Assembly (NCBI RefSeq): GCF_005889745.1
Contig: NZ_VCKZ01000042.1
Coordinates: 1-32,120, forward strand
Length of the DNA: 32,120 bases
Direction: 5' to 3'
Origin: Actinomadura geliboluensis
Lineage (GTDB): Bacteria > Actinomycetota > Actinomycetes > Streptosporangiales > Streptosporangiaceae
Positions within the stretch are counted from its first letter, which is position 1. Each line of letters starts with the position of its first letter. The translations under genes and the position numbers were made by a program. The notes beneath the pieces were generated by a model. The model had not been told where the DNA came from. It saw only the letters and a program-made list of their open reading frames with translations, and did no database searches. Positions 7,122 through 14,345 of the stretch are shown here, piece after piece.

Positions 7122-8585
7122 ATGACCACGACCGGCAGCGCACCGCGACCCTCGGACGACCCGGAGCGGGACGGCCCCTCGCACGCCACGGCCACCGCCG
7201 TGCTGCTCGCCGGCGCCGCCGCCCTCGGCGGCTTCCTGTTCGGCTACGACTCCTCGGTGATCAACGGGACCGTCGACGCGCTCAAGGACCGGTTCGAGCT
7301 GAGCGGCTTCGCGGTCGGGTTCGTCGTGTCCGCCGCGCTGCTCGGCTGCGCCGTCGGCGCCTGGTTCGCCGGGCCGATCGGCGACCGGATCGGCCGCGTC
7401 CGGGTGATGCTGCTCGCCTCCGTGCTGTTCGTCATCAGCTCGATCGGGTCGGCGCTGGCCTTCAGCGCGGTCGACCTGACCGCCTGGCGGCTGGTCGGCG
7501 GCCTCGCCATCGGCGCCGCGTCGGTGATCGCGCCCGCCTACATCGCCGAGATCGCGCCCGCCGAGCTGCGCGGCCGGCTCGGCTCGCTGCAGCAGATGGC
7601 GATCGTCCTCGGCATCTTCGCGGCCCTCGTCGTCGACTACGTCATCGCGCGGGTGTCGGACGGCGGCGCCACTGGAACGTTCCCCTGGGGCGGCGACGCG
7701 TGGCGCTGGATGTTCGCCAGCGCCGTCGTGCCCGCCGTCATGTACGGCGTGATCGCCACGACCATCCCCGAGTCGCCCCGCTACCTGGTCAAGAAGCACC
7801 AGACCGCGCGCGCCCGCGAGGTGCTCCGGCGGGTCATGGGGCACGGCGACGTGGACCTGAAGATCAGGGAGATCGTCCGGTCGATCGCCGAGGACCGGCC
7901 CGTCCACCTGCGGGACCTGCGCGGCCACCGGCTCGGGCTGCTGCCGATCGTGTGGGTCGGCATCCTGCTGTCGGTCTTCCAGCAGTTCGTCGGCATCAAC
8001 GTGATCTTCTACTACTCGTCGTCGCTGTGGCAGGCGGTCGGGTTCTCCGAGGACGACGCGATGCTCACCTCGGTGATCAACTCGCTGGTGAACGTCGGGT
8101 TCACGCTGGTCGCGATCGCCCTGGTCGACCGCATCGGGCGGCGGCCGCTGCTGCTCGGCGGCGCCACCGGCATGGCGCTGTCCCTCGGCACCCTCACCGT
8201 CTGCTTCGCCACCGCCCCGGTGGTGGACGGGCAGCCCAACCTCGGCGACGTCGCCGGGCCCGTCGCGCTCGTCGCCGCCAACGTCTTCGTCGCCTCGTTC
8301 GCCGCGACCTGGGGCCCGGTCGTGTGGGTGATGCTCGGCGAGATGTTCAACAACTTCATCCGCGCGTCCGCGCTCGCCGTCGCCGCCGCCGCGCAGTGGA
8401 TCGCCAACTGGGTGGTCACCACCACGTTCCCCGGCATCTCCGGCTTCTCGCTCGGCCTCGCCTACGGCCTCTACACCCTGTTCTCCGTCCTCGCGATCCT
8501 GTTCGTGATCCGCGCCGTCCCCGAGACGAAGGGCCGCGAACTGGAGGACATGGACAAGCTCGCCGCCCCGAGGGCGCGCGCATGA
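7122..8585 (+). CDS. MFS sugar porter (sugar/H+ symporter)
   Basis: A 487-residue transporter of the sugar porter family with about 12 membrane helices and a central cytoplasmic loop. Family signatures are complete: GFLFGYDSSVINGT in helix 1, GDRIGRVRVM after helix 2, the AEIAPAELRGRLGS loop, PESPRYLV before the central loop, QQFVGINVIFYYS in helix 7, DRIGRRPLLL after helix 8, and the terminal PETKGRELE. The QQFVGIN motif is that of hexose/pentose carriers such as XylE, GalP and GlcP; the exact sugar is not determinable. The first ~22 residues are a hydrophilic Pro/Asp-rich tail. It ends 26 bases before the leader peptide of thrS and is probably a separate transcript. The loss of a ROK-type sugar regulator some 6.6 kb upstream is only a coincidence of context. 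Confidence 0.94.
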   Translation: MTTTGSAPRPSDDPERDGPSHATATAVLLAGAAALGGFLFGYDSSVINGTVDALKDRFELSGFAVGFVVSAALLGCAVGAWFAGPIGDRIGRVRVMLLASVLFVISSIGSALAFSAVDLTAWRLVGGLAIGAASVIAPAYIAEIAPAELRGRLGSLQQMAIVLGIFAALVVDYVIARVSDGGATGTFPWGGDAWRWMFASAVVPAVMYGVIATTIPESPRYLVKKHQTARAREVLRRVMGHGDVDLKIREIVRSIAEDRPVHLRDLRGHRLGLLPIVWVGILLSVFQQFVGINVIFYYSSSLWQAVGFSEDDAMLTSVINSLVNVGFTLVAIALVDRIGRRPLLLGGATGMALSLGTLTVCFATAPVVDGQPNLGDVAGPVALVAANVFVASFAATWGPVVWVMLGEMFNNFIRASALAVAAAAQWIANWVVTTTFPGISGFSLGLAYGLYTLFSVLAILFVIRAVPETKGRELEDMDKLAAPRARA

Positions 8586-8599
8586 CCGCGCCCCTCGGT

Positions 8600-8605
8600 T
8601 ACAGT
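8600..8605 (+). promoter_or_regulatory. -10 box of thrS leader, leaderless spacing
   Basis: TACAGT is followed by GGTGGC and then ATG at 8612. This TANNNT-N6-ATG layout is the arrangement of actinobacterial leaderless transcripts, so the mRNA would begin with the leader peptide itself. No convincing -35 hexamer is visible 17-18 bases upstream. Confidence 0.6.
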
Positions 8606-8611
8606 GGTGGC

Positions 8612-8674
8612 ATGCCGCACGTCAGCATCGAGACGACGACGCCGGGTCACTCCCGGCACCGCGGCATGCACTGA
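8612..8674 (+). CDS. Putative threonine-containing leader peptide of thrS
   Basis: A 20-codon ORF between the transporter gene and thrS. Codons 8-10 (8633-8641) are three consecutive ACG threonine codons; four CAC histidine codons are also present. The stop TGA is at 8672-8674. The ORF begins six bases after a TACAGT -10 box and is followed nine bases later by a 16-bp GC-rich stem ending in TTT. This is the classical layout of a ribosome-mediated attenuator in which stalling on Thr codons, when charged tRNA-Thr is short, would favour read-through into the threonyl-tRNA synthetase gene. The assignment rests on position, codons and structure only. Too short to be called by homology. Confidence 0.6.
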   Translation: MPHVSIETTTPGHSRHRGMH

Positions 8675-8682
8675 CCTTGCAC

Positions 8683-8724
8683 GCGGAAGGGCCCCGGGAG
8701 CGATCCCCGGGGCCCTTCCGCTTT
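8683..8724 (+). terminator. Attenuator-type terminator before thrS
   Basis: Arms 8683-8698 (GCGGAAGGGCCCCGGG) and 8706-8721 (CCCGGGGCCCTTCCGC) form a perfect 16-bp stem with a 7-base loop, followed by TTT. Upstream, GCCGGG (8641-8646) can pair with CCCGGC (8652-8657). A competing stem, CCGCG...TGCA with TGCACGCGG (8659-8686), uses the first four bases of the terminator arm and contains the leader stop codon in its loop. A ribosome finishing the leader would cover that competitor, while one stalled on the Thr codons would not. The alternative-fold logic is inference. Confidence 0.75.
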
Positions 8725-8764
8725 CCGGGGACGCCGCGGGCCCTCCACGACGAGAGGAGACCCG

Positions 8765-10834
8765 ATGGAACCGGATGAGTCCGGCGCGGACGCCGAGTCG
8801 ATAGCATCGGAACCCGCTGATCCCAGACCACCATCGCGAGGAGTACCCGTGTCCACCGTGCCCGAACTGCGCATCAGACTCGACGGCGGCGAGCGGGCGG
8901 TACCGGCGGGCACCACCGCGGGCGAGGCGCTGGACGCCGACGGCCGCACCGTGATCGCCGCCCGGGTCAACGGCGAGCTGCGCGACCTCGCCGCCGGGCT
9001 GGCCGACGGCGACGCCGTCGAGCCCGTCGAGATCGGCTCCGCCGACGGCCGCGCGATCATGCGGCACTCCGCCGCGCACGTGATGGCGCAGGCCGTCCAG
9101 GAGCTGTTCCCCGAGGCGAGGCTCGGCATCGGCCCGCCGGTCGAGAACGGCTTCTACTACGACTTCGACGTCGCCGAGCCGTTCACCCCCGAGGACCTCA
9201 AGCGCATCGAGAAGCGGATGCGCGAGATCGTCAAGCAGGGCCAGCGGTTCGCCCGCCGCCCCGTCTCCGACGACGACGCGCGCGCCGAGCTGGCCGCCGA
9301 GCCCTACAAGCTGGAGCTGATCGGCCTGAAGGGCTCCGGCCCGGTCGGGGACGCCGCGGACGGCGCCGACGTCGAGGTGGGCGGCGGCGAGCTGACCATC
9401 TACGACAACCTCGACGCCAAGTCCGGCGAGCTGCGCTGGAAGGACCTGTGCCGCGGCCCGCACCTGCCGTCCACCCGCGTCATCCCCGCGTTCAAGCTGA
9501 TGCGCTCCGGCGGCGCCTACTGGCGCGGCAGCGAGAAGAACCCGCAGCTCCAGCGGATCTACGGCACCGCGTGGGAGTCCCGCGACAAGCAGGACGAGTA
9601 CCTGAGGTTCCTCGAGGAGGCCGAGAAGCGCGACCACCGCCGGCTCGGCGCCGAACTCGACCTGTTCTCCTTCCCGCCGGAGCTCGGCAGCGGCCTGCCG
9701 GTCTTCCACCCCAAGGGCGGCATCATCCGCAAGGAGATGGAGGACTACATGCGCCGCCGGCAGCAGGAGGCCGGCTACGAGTTCGTCAACACCCCGCACA
9801 TCACCAAGTCGTCGCTGTTCGAGACCTCCGGCCACCTGCCGTACTACGGCGAGGACATGTTCCCGCCCTTCGAGGTCGACGACGTCGAGTACCGCGTCAA
9901 GCCGATGAACTGCCCGATGCACAACCTGATCTTCCGGGCGCGGGGCCGCTCCTACCGCGAGCTGCCGCTGCGGCTCTGCGAGTTCGGGTCGGTGTACCGG
10001 TACGAGAAGTCGGGCGTGGTGCACGGGCTCACCCGCGTGCGCGGCATGACCCAGGACGACTCGCACATCTACACCACCAAGGAGCAGATGGGCGACGAGA
10101 TCAAGTCGCTGCTGACCTTCGTGCTCAGCGTCCTGCGCGACTTCGGCCTCTCCGAGTTCTACCTGGAGCTGTCCACCCGCGACGACTCCGACAAGTTCAT
10201 CGGCGAGGAGGCCGACTGGGCGGAGGCCACCGCGGCGCTGCGCCAGGCGGCCGAGGAGTCCGGGCTGGAGCTCGTGGACGACCCGGGCGGCGCCGCGTTC
10301 TACGGCCCGAAGATCTCCGTGCAGGCCAAGGACGCCATCGGCCGGACCTGGCAGCTGTCCACCATCCAGCTCGACTTCAACCAGCCGAAGCGGTTCGGCC
10401 TGGAGTACCAGGCGGCGGACGGCACCCGGCAGACCCCGGCGATGATCCACCGGGCGCTGTTCGGGTCGGTGGAGCGCTTCCTCGGCGTGCTCGTCGAGCA
10501 CTACGCGGGCGCGATGCCGCCGTGGCTGTCGCCGGTGCAGGCCGTCGGCATCCCGATCGGCGACGCGCACGTCCCGCACCTGGAGCGGGTCGCGGCGAAG
10601 CTGCGCGAGCGGGGCGTCCGCGTCGAGGTCGACACCTCCTCCGACCGGATGCAGAAGAAGATCCGCAACGCGCAGAAGCAGAAGATCCCCTACATGCTGC
10701 TCGCGGGCGACGACGACGTGGCCAAGGACGCCGTGTCGTTCCGGTACCGCAGCGGCGAGCAGAAGAACGGCGTCCCGATCGACGAGGCGGTCGACGAGAT
10801 CGTCAAGGCCGTCGAGGCCCGCGTCCAGATCTGA
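8765..10834 (+). CDS. thrS: Threonyl-tRNA synthetase
   Basis: Charges tRNA-Thr with threonine in the cytoplasm; class II synthetase. From the ATG at 8765 the protein is 689 residues. It has an N-terminal TGS domain (from ~residue 33), an editing domain with HSAAH (His101, His105) and DLCRGPHLP (Cys229, His233), and a catalytic core with the zinc ligand Cys383 in MNCPMH. Motif 2 is [20 protein letters not shown] and motif 3 is in [20 protein letters not shown]. The C-terminal anticodon-binding domain begins near [21 protein letters not shown] second in-frame start, GTG 8849 (residue 29), has an equally good GAGGAG site and would give the usual 661-residue family form. The first 28 residues are acidic and Pro-rich and outside the TGS fold. 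The gene lies behind a probable threonine attenuator. Confidence 0.97.
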   Translation: MEPDESGADAESIASEPADPRPPSRGVPVSTVPELRIRLDGGERAVPAGTTAGEALDADGRTVIAARVNGELRDLAAGLADGDAVEPVEIGSADGRAIMRHSAAHVMAQAVQELFPEARLGIGPPVENGFYYDFDVAEPFTPEDLKRIEKRMREIVKQGQRFARRPVSDDDARAELAAEPYKLELIGLKGSGPVGDAADGADVEVGGGELTIYDNLDAKSGELRWKDLCRGPHLPSTRVIPAFKLMRSGGAYWRGSEKNPQLQRIYGTAWESRDKQDEYLRFLEEAEKRDHRRLGAELDLFSFPPELGSGLPVFHPKGGIIRKEMEDYMRRRQQEAGYEFVNTPHITKSSLFETSGHLPYYGEDMFPPFEVDDVEYRVKPMNCPMHNLIFRARGRSYRELPLRLCEFGSVYRYEKSGVVHGLTRVRGMTQDDSHIYTTKEQMGDEIKSLLTFVLSVLRDFGLSEFYLELSTRDDSDKFIGEEADWAEATAALRQAAEESGLELVDDPGGAAFYGPKISVQAKDAIGRTWQLSTIQLDFNQPKRFGLEYQAADGTRQTPAMIHRALFGSVERFLGVLVEHYAGAMPPWLSPVQAVGIPIGDAHVPHLERVAAKLRERGVRVEVDTSSDRMQKKIRNAQKQKIPYMLLAGDDDVAKDAVSFRYRSGEQKNGVPIDEAVDEIVKAVEARVQI
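8802..8807 (+). promoter_or_regulatory. Possible second -10 box inside the thrS 5' end
   Basis: TAGCAT lies 42 bases before the alternative GTG start at 8849, which carries its own GCGAGGAG ribosome site. A transcript from here would skip both the attenuator and the first ATG. Motif evidence only. Confidence 0.35.
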
Positions 10835-10844
10835 GCGCGGGCGT

Positions 10845-10882
10845 CACCGCACCGGGGCCGCGGGCGCGGGCCCGGTGCGGTG
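10845..10882 (+). terminator. Terminator hairpin after thrS
   Basis: CACCGCACCGGG (10845-10856) and CCCGGTGCGGTG (10871-10882) form a perfect 12-bp stem with a 14-base loop, beginning 10 bases after the thrS stop. There is no T-tract, as is common in high-GC actinomycetes. Confidence 0.7.
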
Positions 10883-10948
10883 GCGGCGGCTCCGGCGGCG
10901 GGCGGCTCCGGCTCCGGTGACGGCGGGGTGCGGGCCGCCCGGAGTTGG

Positions 10949-10954
10949 TAGCCT
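10949..10954 (+). promoter_or_regulatory. -10 box of the secreted-protein gene
   Basis: TAGCCT lies 36 bases before the ATG at 10990 and just downstream of the thrS terminator, giving a ~29-base leader with a GGGGAG site. No clear -35 box. Confidence 0.45.
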
Positions 10955-10989
10955 CTTCGATCAATTGCCACGACGGGGAGACGGCGGAG

Positions 10990-11598
10990 ATGAAGTCCAG
11001 GAGACCGGCGCGGCGGGGCCGGCCGCCCCGGCTCTGGGGCCGGATCGCGGGCTACGGCGGCACGCTGGCGCTCGTCGCCGCCGCCGTCGCCGTGCTGCTC
11101 CAGCCGCTGATGGACGACGGGAAGAAGAGCGCGGCGGGCGCGCAGGGCCCGGTGAGCCCGTCCGCGTCGGCCGTCCCGGGGCAGGCCGGTGTCCCGGGCG
11201 CCCCGGGGGCGTCGGCGACGCCGACCAATCCGGTGCCGCAGCAGAACGGCGGCGGCCGGCCGTATCCGACCGCCGGGACCGGCGGGCAGGGCGGCGGCCC
11301 TACGATCCCCGAGCAGAACACCGGCGACACCCTCGACTGGTGCCCCGACGGGACGGGCCTCTACCGCGTCACGTCCGCCGGGGTGAACGTGCTCGTCACC
11401 GTCTCCGCCAGCGGGCTGATCCGGGCCGAGCTCGTGCTGCGGGGGCGGGCGCCGAAGTCGCAGCAGGCGACCGCGAGCGCGGGCCGGCCGCACACCTTCT
11501 ACTTCGCCGGCGTCTCTGGGGGCCTCGTCGAACGCGTGAAGGTCACGACCGTGTCGGTCGGCGGCGGCATGCAGAGCTGCTACGCGCGGGGCGTCTGA
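10990..11598 (+). CDS. Membrane-anchored exported protein, unknown function
   Basis: A 202-residue protein I do not recognise. The N-terminus is very basic (seven Arg/Lys in the first 14 residues), followed by one hydrophobic segment (GGTLALVAAAVAVLLQ, ~23-38), consistent with an uncleaved anchor or signal. A long Pro/Gly/Ala/Ser linker (~45-110) leads to a C-terminal domain of about 90 residues with beta-strand-like character. That domain has two cysteines (in DWCPDGTG and MQSCYARG) well placed for a disulfide outside the cell. The ATG at 10990 has GGGGAG nine bases upstream; an earlier in-frame start would lie upstream of the TAGCCT promoter's start site. Its 3' end overlaps the convergent Asp23 gene by 19 bases. 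Confidence 0.75.
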   Translation: MKSRRPARRGRPPRLWGRIAGYGGTLALVAAAVAVLLQPLMDDGKKSAAGAQGPVSPSASAVPGQAGVPGAPGASATPTNPVPQQNGGGRPYPTAGTGGQGGGPTIPEQNTGDTLDWCPDGTGLYRVTSAGVNVLVTVSASGLIRAELVLRGRAPKSQQATASAGRPHTFYFAGVSGGLVERVKVTTVSVGGGMQSCYARGV

Positions 11599-12179
11599 CC
11601 CGCCCCGCCGCGGCCCCGTGACGGCGCGGCCGGCATCCGGACGTCCGTCACGGACACGTTGACCGCCGCCACCCGCGAGCCGAGCATCAGGCCCGCGATC
11701 CGCGCCACGTTGCCCTGCACCATCGCGGCGACGTCCTTGATCACCGTGCCGTACTCGACCGCGATGGCGACGTCGACGGTGGCCTCCTCGTCGCCCACGG
11801 CGACGCGCGCGCCCGCCGGGGCGAGGCCGGCGACCCCGGCCACCTCCTGCGCCGCCAGCTCGGCGATCTTCGCCAGCACGGCGTCGTCGATCGTGACGCG
11901 GCCCTCCACCGCCACGGTGACGTCGTTGGCGGAGCCGTGCAGCGTCATCGGCGGCGCGGCGGCCGCCCCGGGCGCCGACGGCGGGCCCGCCACTCCGGGT
12001 GGCGGCGCCGCCGGGCCGGGCGCCGGTGCGGGTGCCGCCGGTGCGGGCGGGGCCGGCAGCGGGACGCCGGGCGGCGGCACGGTCGTCGCGCGGTCCGGCG
12101 CCCCCGGGAAGAACGGTTTCGCGCCGGGGTCCGGCCTCGACTCGCCGCCGCCGCTCTGCCGCCTGTCGAGCCCGGTCAT
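11580..12179 (-). CDS. Asp23/Gls24 family envelope stress response protein
   Basis: A 199-residue protein in two parts. Residues ~1-85 are a Pro/Ala/Gly-rich disordered region with repeated APAP steps. Residues ~95-190 form an Asp23/Gls24 domain, recognisable from GRVTIDDAVLAKIAELAAQE followed by VAGVAGLAP, then a VDVAIAVEYGTVIKDVA segment and a final VNVSVTDVRMP strand. Asp23-type proteins associate with the membrane and are linked to envelope stress in Gram-positive bacteria; the role here is by family only. The ATG at 12179 is chosen because GGGAG stands five bases upstream; ATG 12191 and GTG 12230 are in frame but lack such a site. It is convergent with the exported-protein gene (19-base overlap) and divergent from the HIT gene. 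Confidence 0.88.
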   Translation of the reverse strand: MTGLDRRQSGGGESRPDPGAKPFFPGAPDRATTVPPPGVPLPAPPAPAAPAPAPGPAAPPPGVAGPPSAPGAAAAPPMTLHGSANDVTVAVEGRVTIDDAVLAKIAELAAQEVAGVAGLAPAGARVAVGDEEATVDVAIAVEYGTVIKDVAAMVQGNVARIAGLMLGSRVAAVNVSVTDVRMPAAPSRGRGGAGQTPRA

Positions 12180-12187
12180 GATCGCTC

Positions 12188-12212
12188 CCATGGTGAGTTG
12201 AGATGACCATGG
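12188..12212. repeat. Inverted CCATGGT/ACCATGG pair between divergent genes
   Basis: CCATGGT at 12188-12194 and ACCATGG at 12206-12212 form a 7-bp inverted repeat with an 11-base spacer. Each half contains the palindrome CCATGG, with centres 18 bases apart. It lies just upstream of the Asp23 start and could be an operator for a dimeric regulator. Evidence is symmetry and position only. Confidence 0.45.
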
Positions 12213-12293
12213 TGTCGGAGTCACCGGCAAACGTCACGCGCGAACCCGTGCCCTGGAGGGGATCCCGGCTACAGCCCCGGCCGCTTCTCTCTC

Positions 12294-12299
12294 TATGCT
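12294..12299 (+). promoter_or_regulatory. -10 box of the HIT gene
   Basis: TATGCT lies 36 bases upstream of the TTG start at 12335, leaving a leader of about 29 bases that includes the AAAGGAG ribosome site. This argues against the earlier in-frame ATG at 12203, which would lie upstream of the transcription start. Confidence 0.5.
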
Positions 12300-12334
12300 G
12301 CTGGTCAGGCCGTGAACAAAAGGAGACCACCGCC

Positions 12335-12961
12335 TTGACCGCAGAGCCGGAGGAGTCCGTGGTGCAGCAAGGGCGCGAGGACGCGCCCGGGGCCGGCGCC
12401 GGGAACGCGCGCACGCCCCGCTTCGAGGAGGAGAGAGGCGGCGCGGGCACGCCCGACAACTTCCAGCGGCTCTGGACCCCGCACCGGATGGCCTACATCA
12501 AGGGGGAGGGCAAGCCGAGCGGCGCGGGTGCGGGCGACGGCTGCCCCTTCTGCGAGATCCCCCAGATGGACGACGACGATGGCCTCGTCGTGGCCCGCGG
12601 CGAGTCGGTGTTCGCGGTGCTGAACCTCTACCCGTACAACTCCGGGCACCTGATGGTCGTCCCCTACCGGCACGTCGCCGACTACACCGAGCTGGAGGAG
12701 CCGGAGTACGTGGAGCTGGCGACGTACACCCAGCGCGCCCTCACCGCGCTGCGCAAGGCCAGCGGCGCGCAGGGCTTCAACGTCGGCATGAACCTCGGCC
12801 TCGTCGCGGGCGCCGGGATCGCGGCGCACCTGCACCAGCACGTCGTCCCGCGCTGGGGCGGCGACACCAACTTCATGCCGGTGGTCGGGCACACGCGGGT
12901 GCTGCCCCAGCTGCTGCGCGACACCCGCCAGATGCTCGCCGACGCCTGGCCCGTCCAATGA
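12335..12961 (+). CDS. HIT-family protein, probable Ap4A phosphorylase
   Basis: A 208-residue histidine-triad protein. The triad HLHQHVV is at residues 165-171 (His165, His167, His169). A CPFC pair (Cys70, Cys73) opens the domain, and NLYPYNSGHLMVVPYRHV is the typical HIT strand-loop region. Its M. tuberculosis counterpart next to thrS and pgsA (Rv2613c) is an Ap4A phosphorylase that splits diadenosine tetraphosphate; that function is transferred by family and position. The start is taken as TTG 12335 with AAAGGAG nine bases upstream and a TATGCT promoter before it. The first ~40 residues are acidic and disordered. The stop overlaps the next gene's ATG (ATGA), so the DCC protein is co-translated. 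Confidence 0.88.
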   Translation: MTAEPEESVVQQGREDAPGAGAGNARTPRFEEERGGAGTPDNFQRLWTPHRMAYIKGEGKPSGAGAGDGCPFCEIPQMDDDDGLVVARGESVFAVLNLYPYNSGHLMVVPYRHVADYTELEEPEYVELATYTQRALTALRKASGAQGFNVGMNLGLVAGAGIAAHLHQHVVPRWGGDTNFMPVVGHTRVLPQLLRDTRQMLADAWPVQ

Positions 12962-13380
12962 CGGGCGCGGCACCCATGGCGGGCGGGGTGGAACCGCCGG
13001 TGCTGGTGTTCGACGGCGACTGCGGGTTCTGCACGTCGTCGGCGCGGTTCCTGGAGCGGCGCGTGCCCGTCCGGGCGGCGGTCGTCGCCTGGCAGTTCGC
13101 CGACCTGGACGCGCTCGGCACGACGGCTGAGCGGGCCCAGTACGAGGTGCTGTGGGTCGACCGGGCCGGACGGGTCAGCGGCGGCGCCGAGGCCATCGGG
13201 CGGATGCTGACGGCCGCCGGCGGCCTGTGGCGGGTGCCCGGCGTGCTCCTGCGGGTTCCGCCGGTGAGCTGGCTCGCGCACGGCGTGTACCGGCTCGTCG
13301 CGAACAACCGGCACCGGATGCCCGGCGGGACGGCGGCGTGCATGCTGCCCGCCGACCGGCGTCCCGGCGCCGGGACCTGA
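12958..13380 (+). CDS. DCC-family (DUF393) thiol-disulfide oxidoreductase-like protein
   Basis: A 140-residue thioredoxin-fold-like protein with the hallmark DGDCGFCTSSARFL at residues ~19-32 (the DCC motif, with a CxxC redox pair). Family-typical downstream elements are WQFADLDALG, VLWVDRAGRVSGGAEAIGRM and VYRLVANNRHR. Members are predicted thiol-disulfide oxidoreductases; no substrate is known for this one. It is coupled to the HIT gene by an ATGA overlap. It ends 23 bases from the convergent HTTM membrane-protein gene; DCC proteins are recurrently found beside HTTM/vitamin K carboxylase-like proteins, which suggests a redox partnership. This association is from family knowledge and not proven here. 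Confidence 0.9.
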   Translation: MTGAAPMAGGVEPPVLVFDGDCGFCTSSARFLERRVPVRAAVVAWQFADLDALGTTAERAQYEVLWVDRAGRVSGGAEAIGRMLTAAGGLWRVPGVLLRVPPVSWLAHGVYRLVANNRHRMPGGTAACMLPADRRPGAGT

Positions 13381-13403
13381 CCCGGCGCCGGTGCGCCCCC
13401 GTC

Positions 13404-14345
13404 TCAGGCGGCGGTCTCCGCGGCGGGCTCGGCGGCGGGCCTGCCGCCGCCCAGGCGCTCGGGCAGCAGCCCGGTCAGCCGCTCCAGAGGCAGGAACGCC
13501 GCGAGCCAGATCGCGTGCGGCAGGAAGTGGATCGTCATCAGCGCGTAGGTGACGACGTGGAAGCCGGCGAAGAACAGCACGAGCGCGTACAGCGGCCGGC
13601 CCCGGACGAACAGCATCACCGGAGACAGCGCCTCTGCGAGGAACATGAACCACTGGCTGGCCTTCAGCATCACCGGGTAGTCGATGAAGCTGCGGCCGAG
13701 CGGCGTCCCGCGCCGGCTCAGCGCCCACTGGACGGTCGACCCGTTCGGCCACGCCGGGAACCCGCCGATGCGCACCTTCGCCCACGCGGACAGGAAGTAC
13801 GCCGCGACCACCCCGATCTGGACGCACCTCACCGACCACGCCGACGCCTCGCAGCGCCGCGAGTCGCCGATGCCCGCGCGGCCGACGCTCGGCAGCACGA
13901 ACAGCGCCACGACGAGCGCCAGGTGGTCGTGGTCGACCTTGCCGTACGACATGCTGATCGTGACCCACCACAGGTACCCGCACGCGGCGACGTAGCCGCT
14001 CGCGCGCGGCAGCACCCGCCCGGTCATGGCCACGAGCCCGGCCGCGATGGTCACCACCAGCAGCGTGTACATCGACCACGGCGTGGGCGCGGGCAGGTGC
14101 AGCAGGCGGGCGAGCAGCACCGGCTGGTACAGGTCGGCGGGCAGCCGCGCGTGTGACAGCGAACTGCTGGTCAGCAGCAGCATGTCGAACGGCAGGAACA
14201 CGTAGCCGAGGACCCGCAACCAGGCGATCCGGGCGCGCGGCACCGGCCCGAACCACCAGCGGTCCCACGGGGTGCGGGCCGGTTCGGGGGCGTCCCCGGC
14301 GGGCCGCACCGGCCGGGGCGCCTCCGGCGTCGCCGCGGCCGTCAC
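13404..14345 (-). CDS. HTTM-domain (vitamin K-dependent carboxylase-like) membrane protein
   Basis: A 313-residue integral membrane protein with about eight hydrophobic segments. They include RIAWLRVLGYVFLPFDMLLL, SMYTLLVVTIAAGLVAM, SGYVAACGYLWWVTISMSYG, LALVVALFVLPSV, VQIGVVAAYFLSAWAKV, SQWFMFLAEALSPVMLFV and ALVLFFAGFHVVTYALM. The arrangement, with YGKVDHDHLAL in a loop and the AWAKVRIGGFPAW...W segment, is that of HTTM proteins. These are the bacterial relatives of the membrane part of vitamin K-dependent gamma-glutamyl carboxylase. The start is GTG 14345, overlapping the upstream gene's stop by four bases (GTGA); the open frame further upstream belongs to the other gene's antisense frame. 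Activity is unknown: carboxylation, epoxidation or another quinone-linked reaction are all only possibilities. Confidence 0.85.
   Translation of the reverse strand: MTAAATPEAPRPVRPAGDAPEPARTPWDRWWFGPVPRARIAWLRVLGYVFLPFDMLLLTSSSLSHARLPADLYQPVLLARLLHLPAPTPWSMYTLLVVTIAAGLVAMTGRVLPRASGYVAACGYLWWVTISMSYGKVDHDHLALVVALFVLPSVGRAGIGDSRRCEASAWSVRCVQIGVVAAYFLSAWAKVRIGGFPAWPNGSTVQWALSRRGTPLGRSFIDYPVMLKASQWFMFLAEALSPVMLFVRGRPLYALVLFFAGFHVVTYALMTIHFLPHAIWLAAFLPLERLTGLLPERLGGGRPAAEPAAETAA

Noticed and set aside
8586..8764. T-box riboswitch upstream of thrS
   Set aside because: The leader is too short and no stem I or T-box bulge sequence is visible; a leader peptide with Thr codons explains the region better.
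12203..12334. Earlier ATG for the HIT protein
   Set aside because: It lies upstream of the TATGCT promoter and lacks a ribosome site; the added residues are not family-like. TTG 12335 has AAAGGAG upstream.
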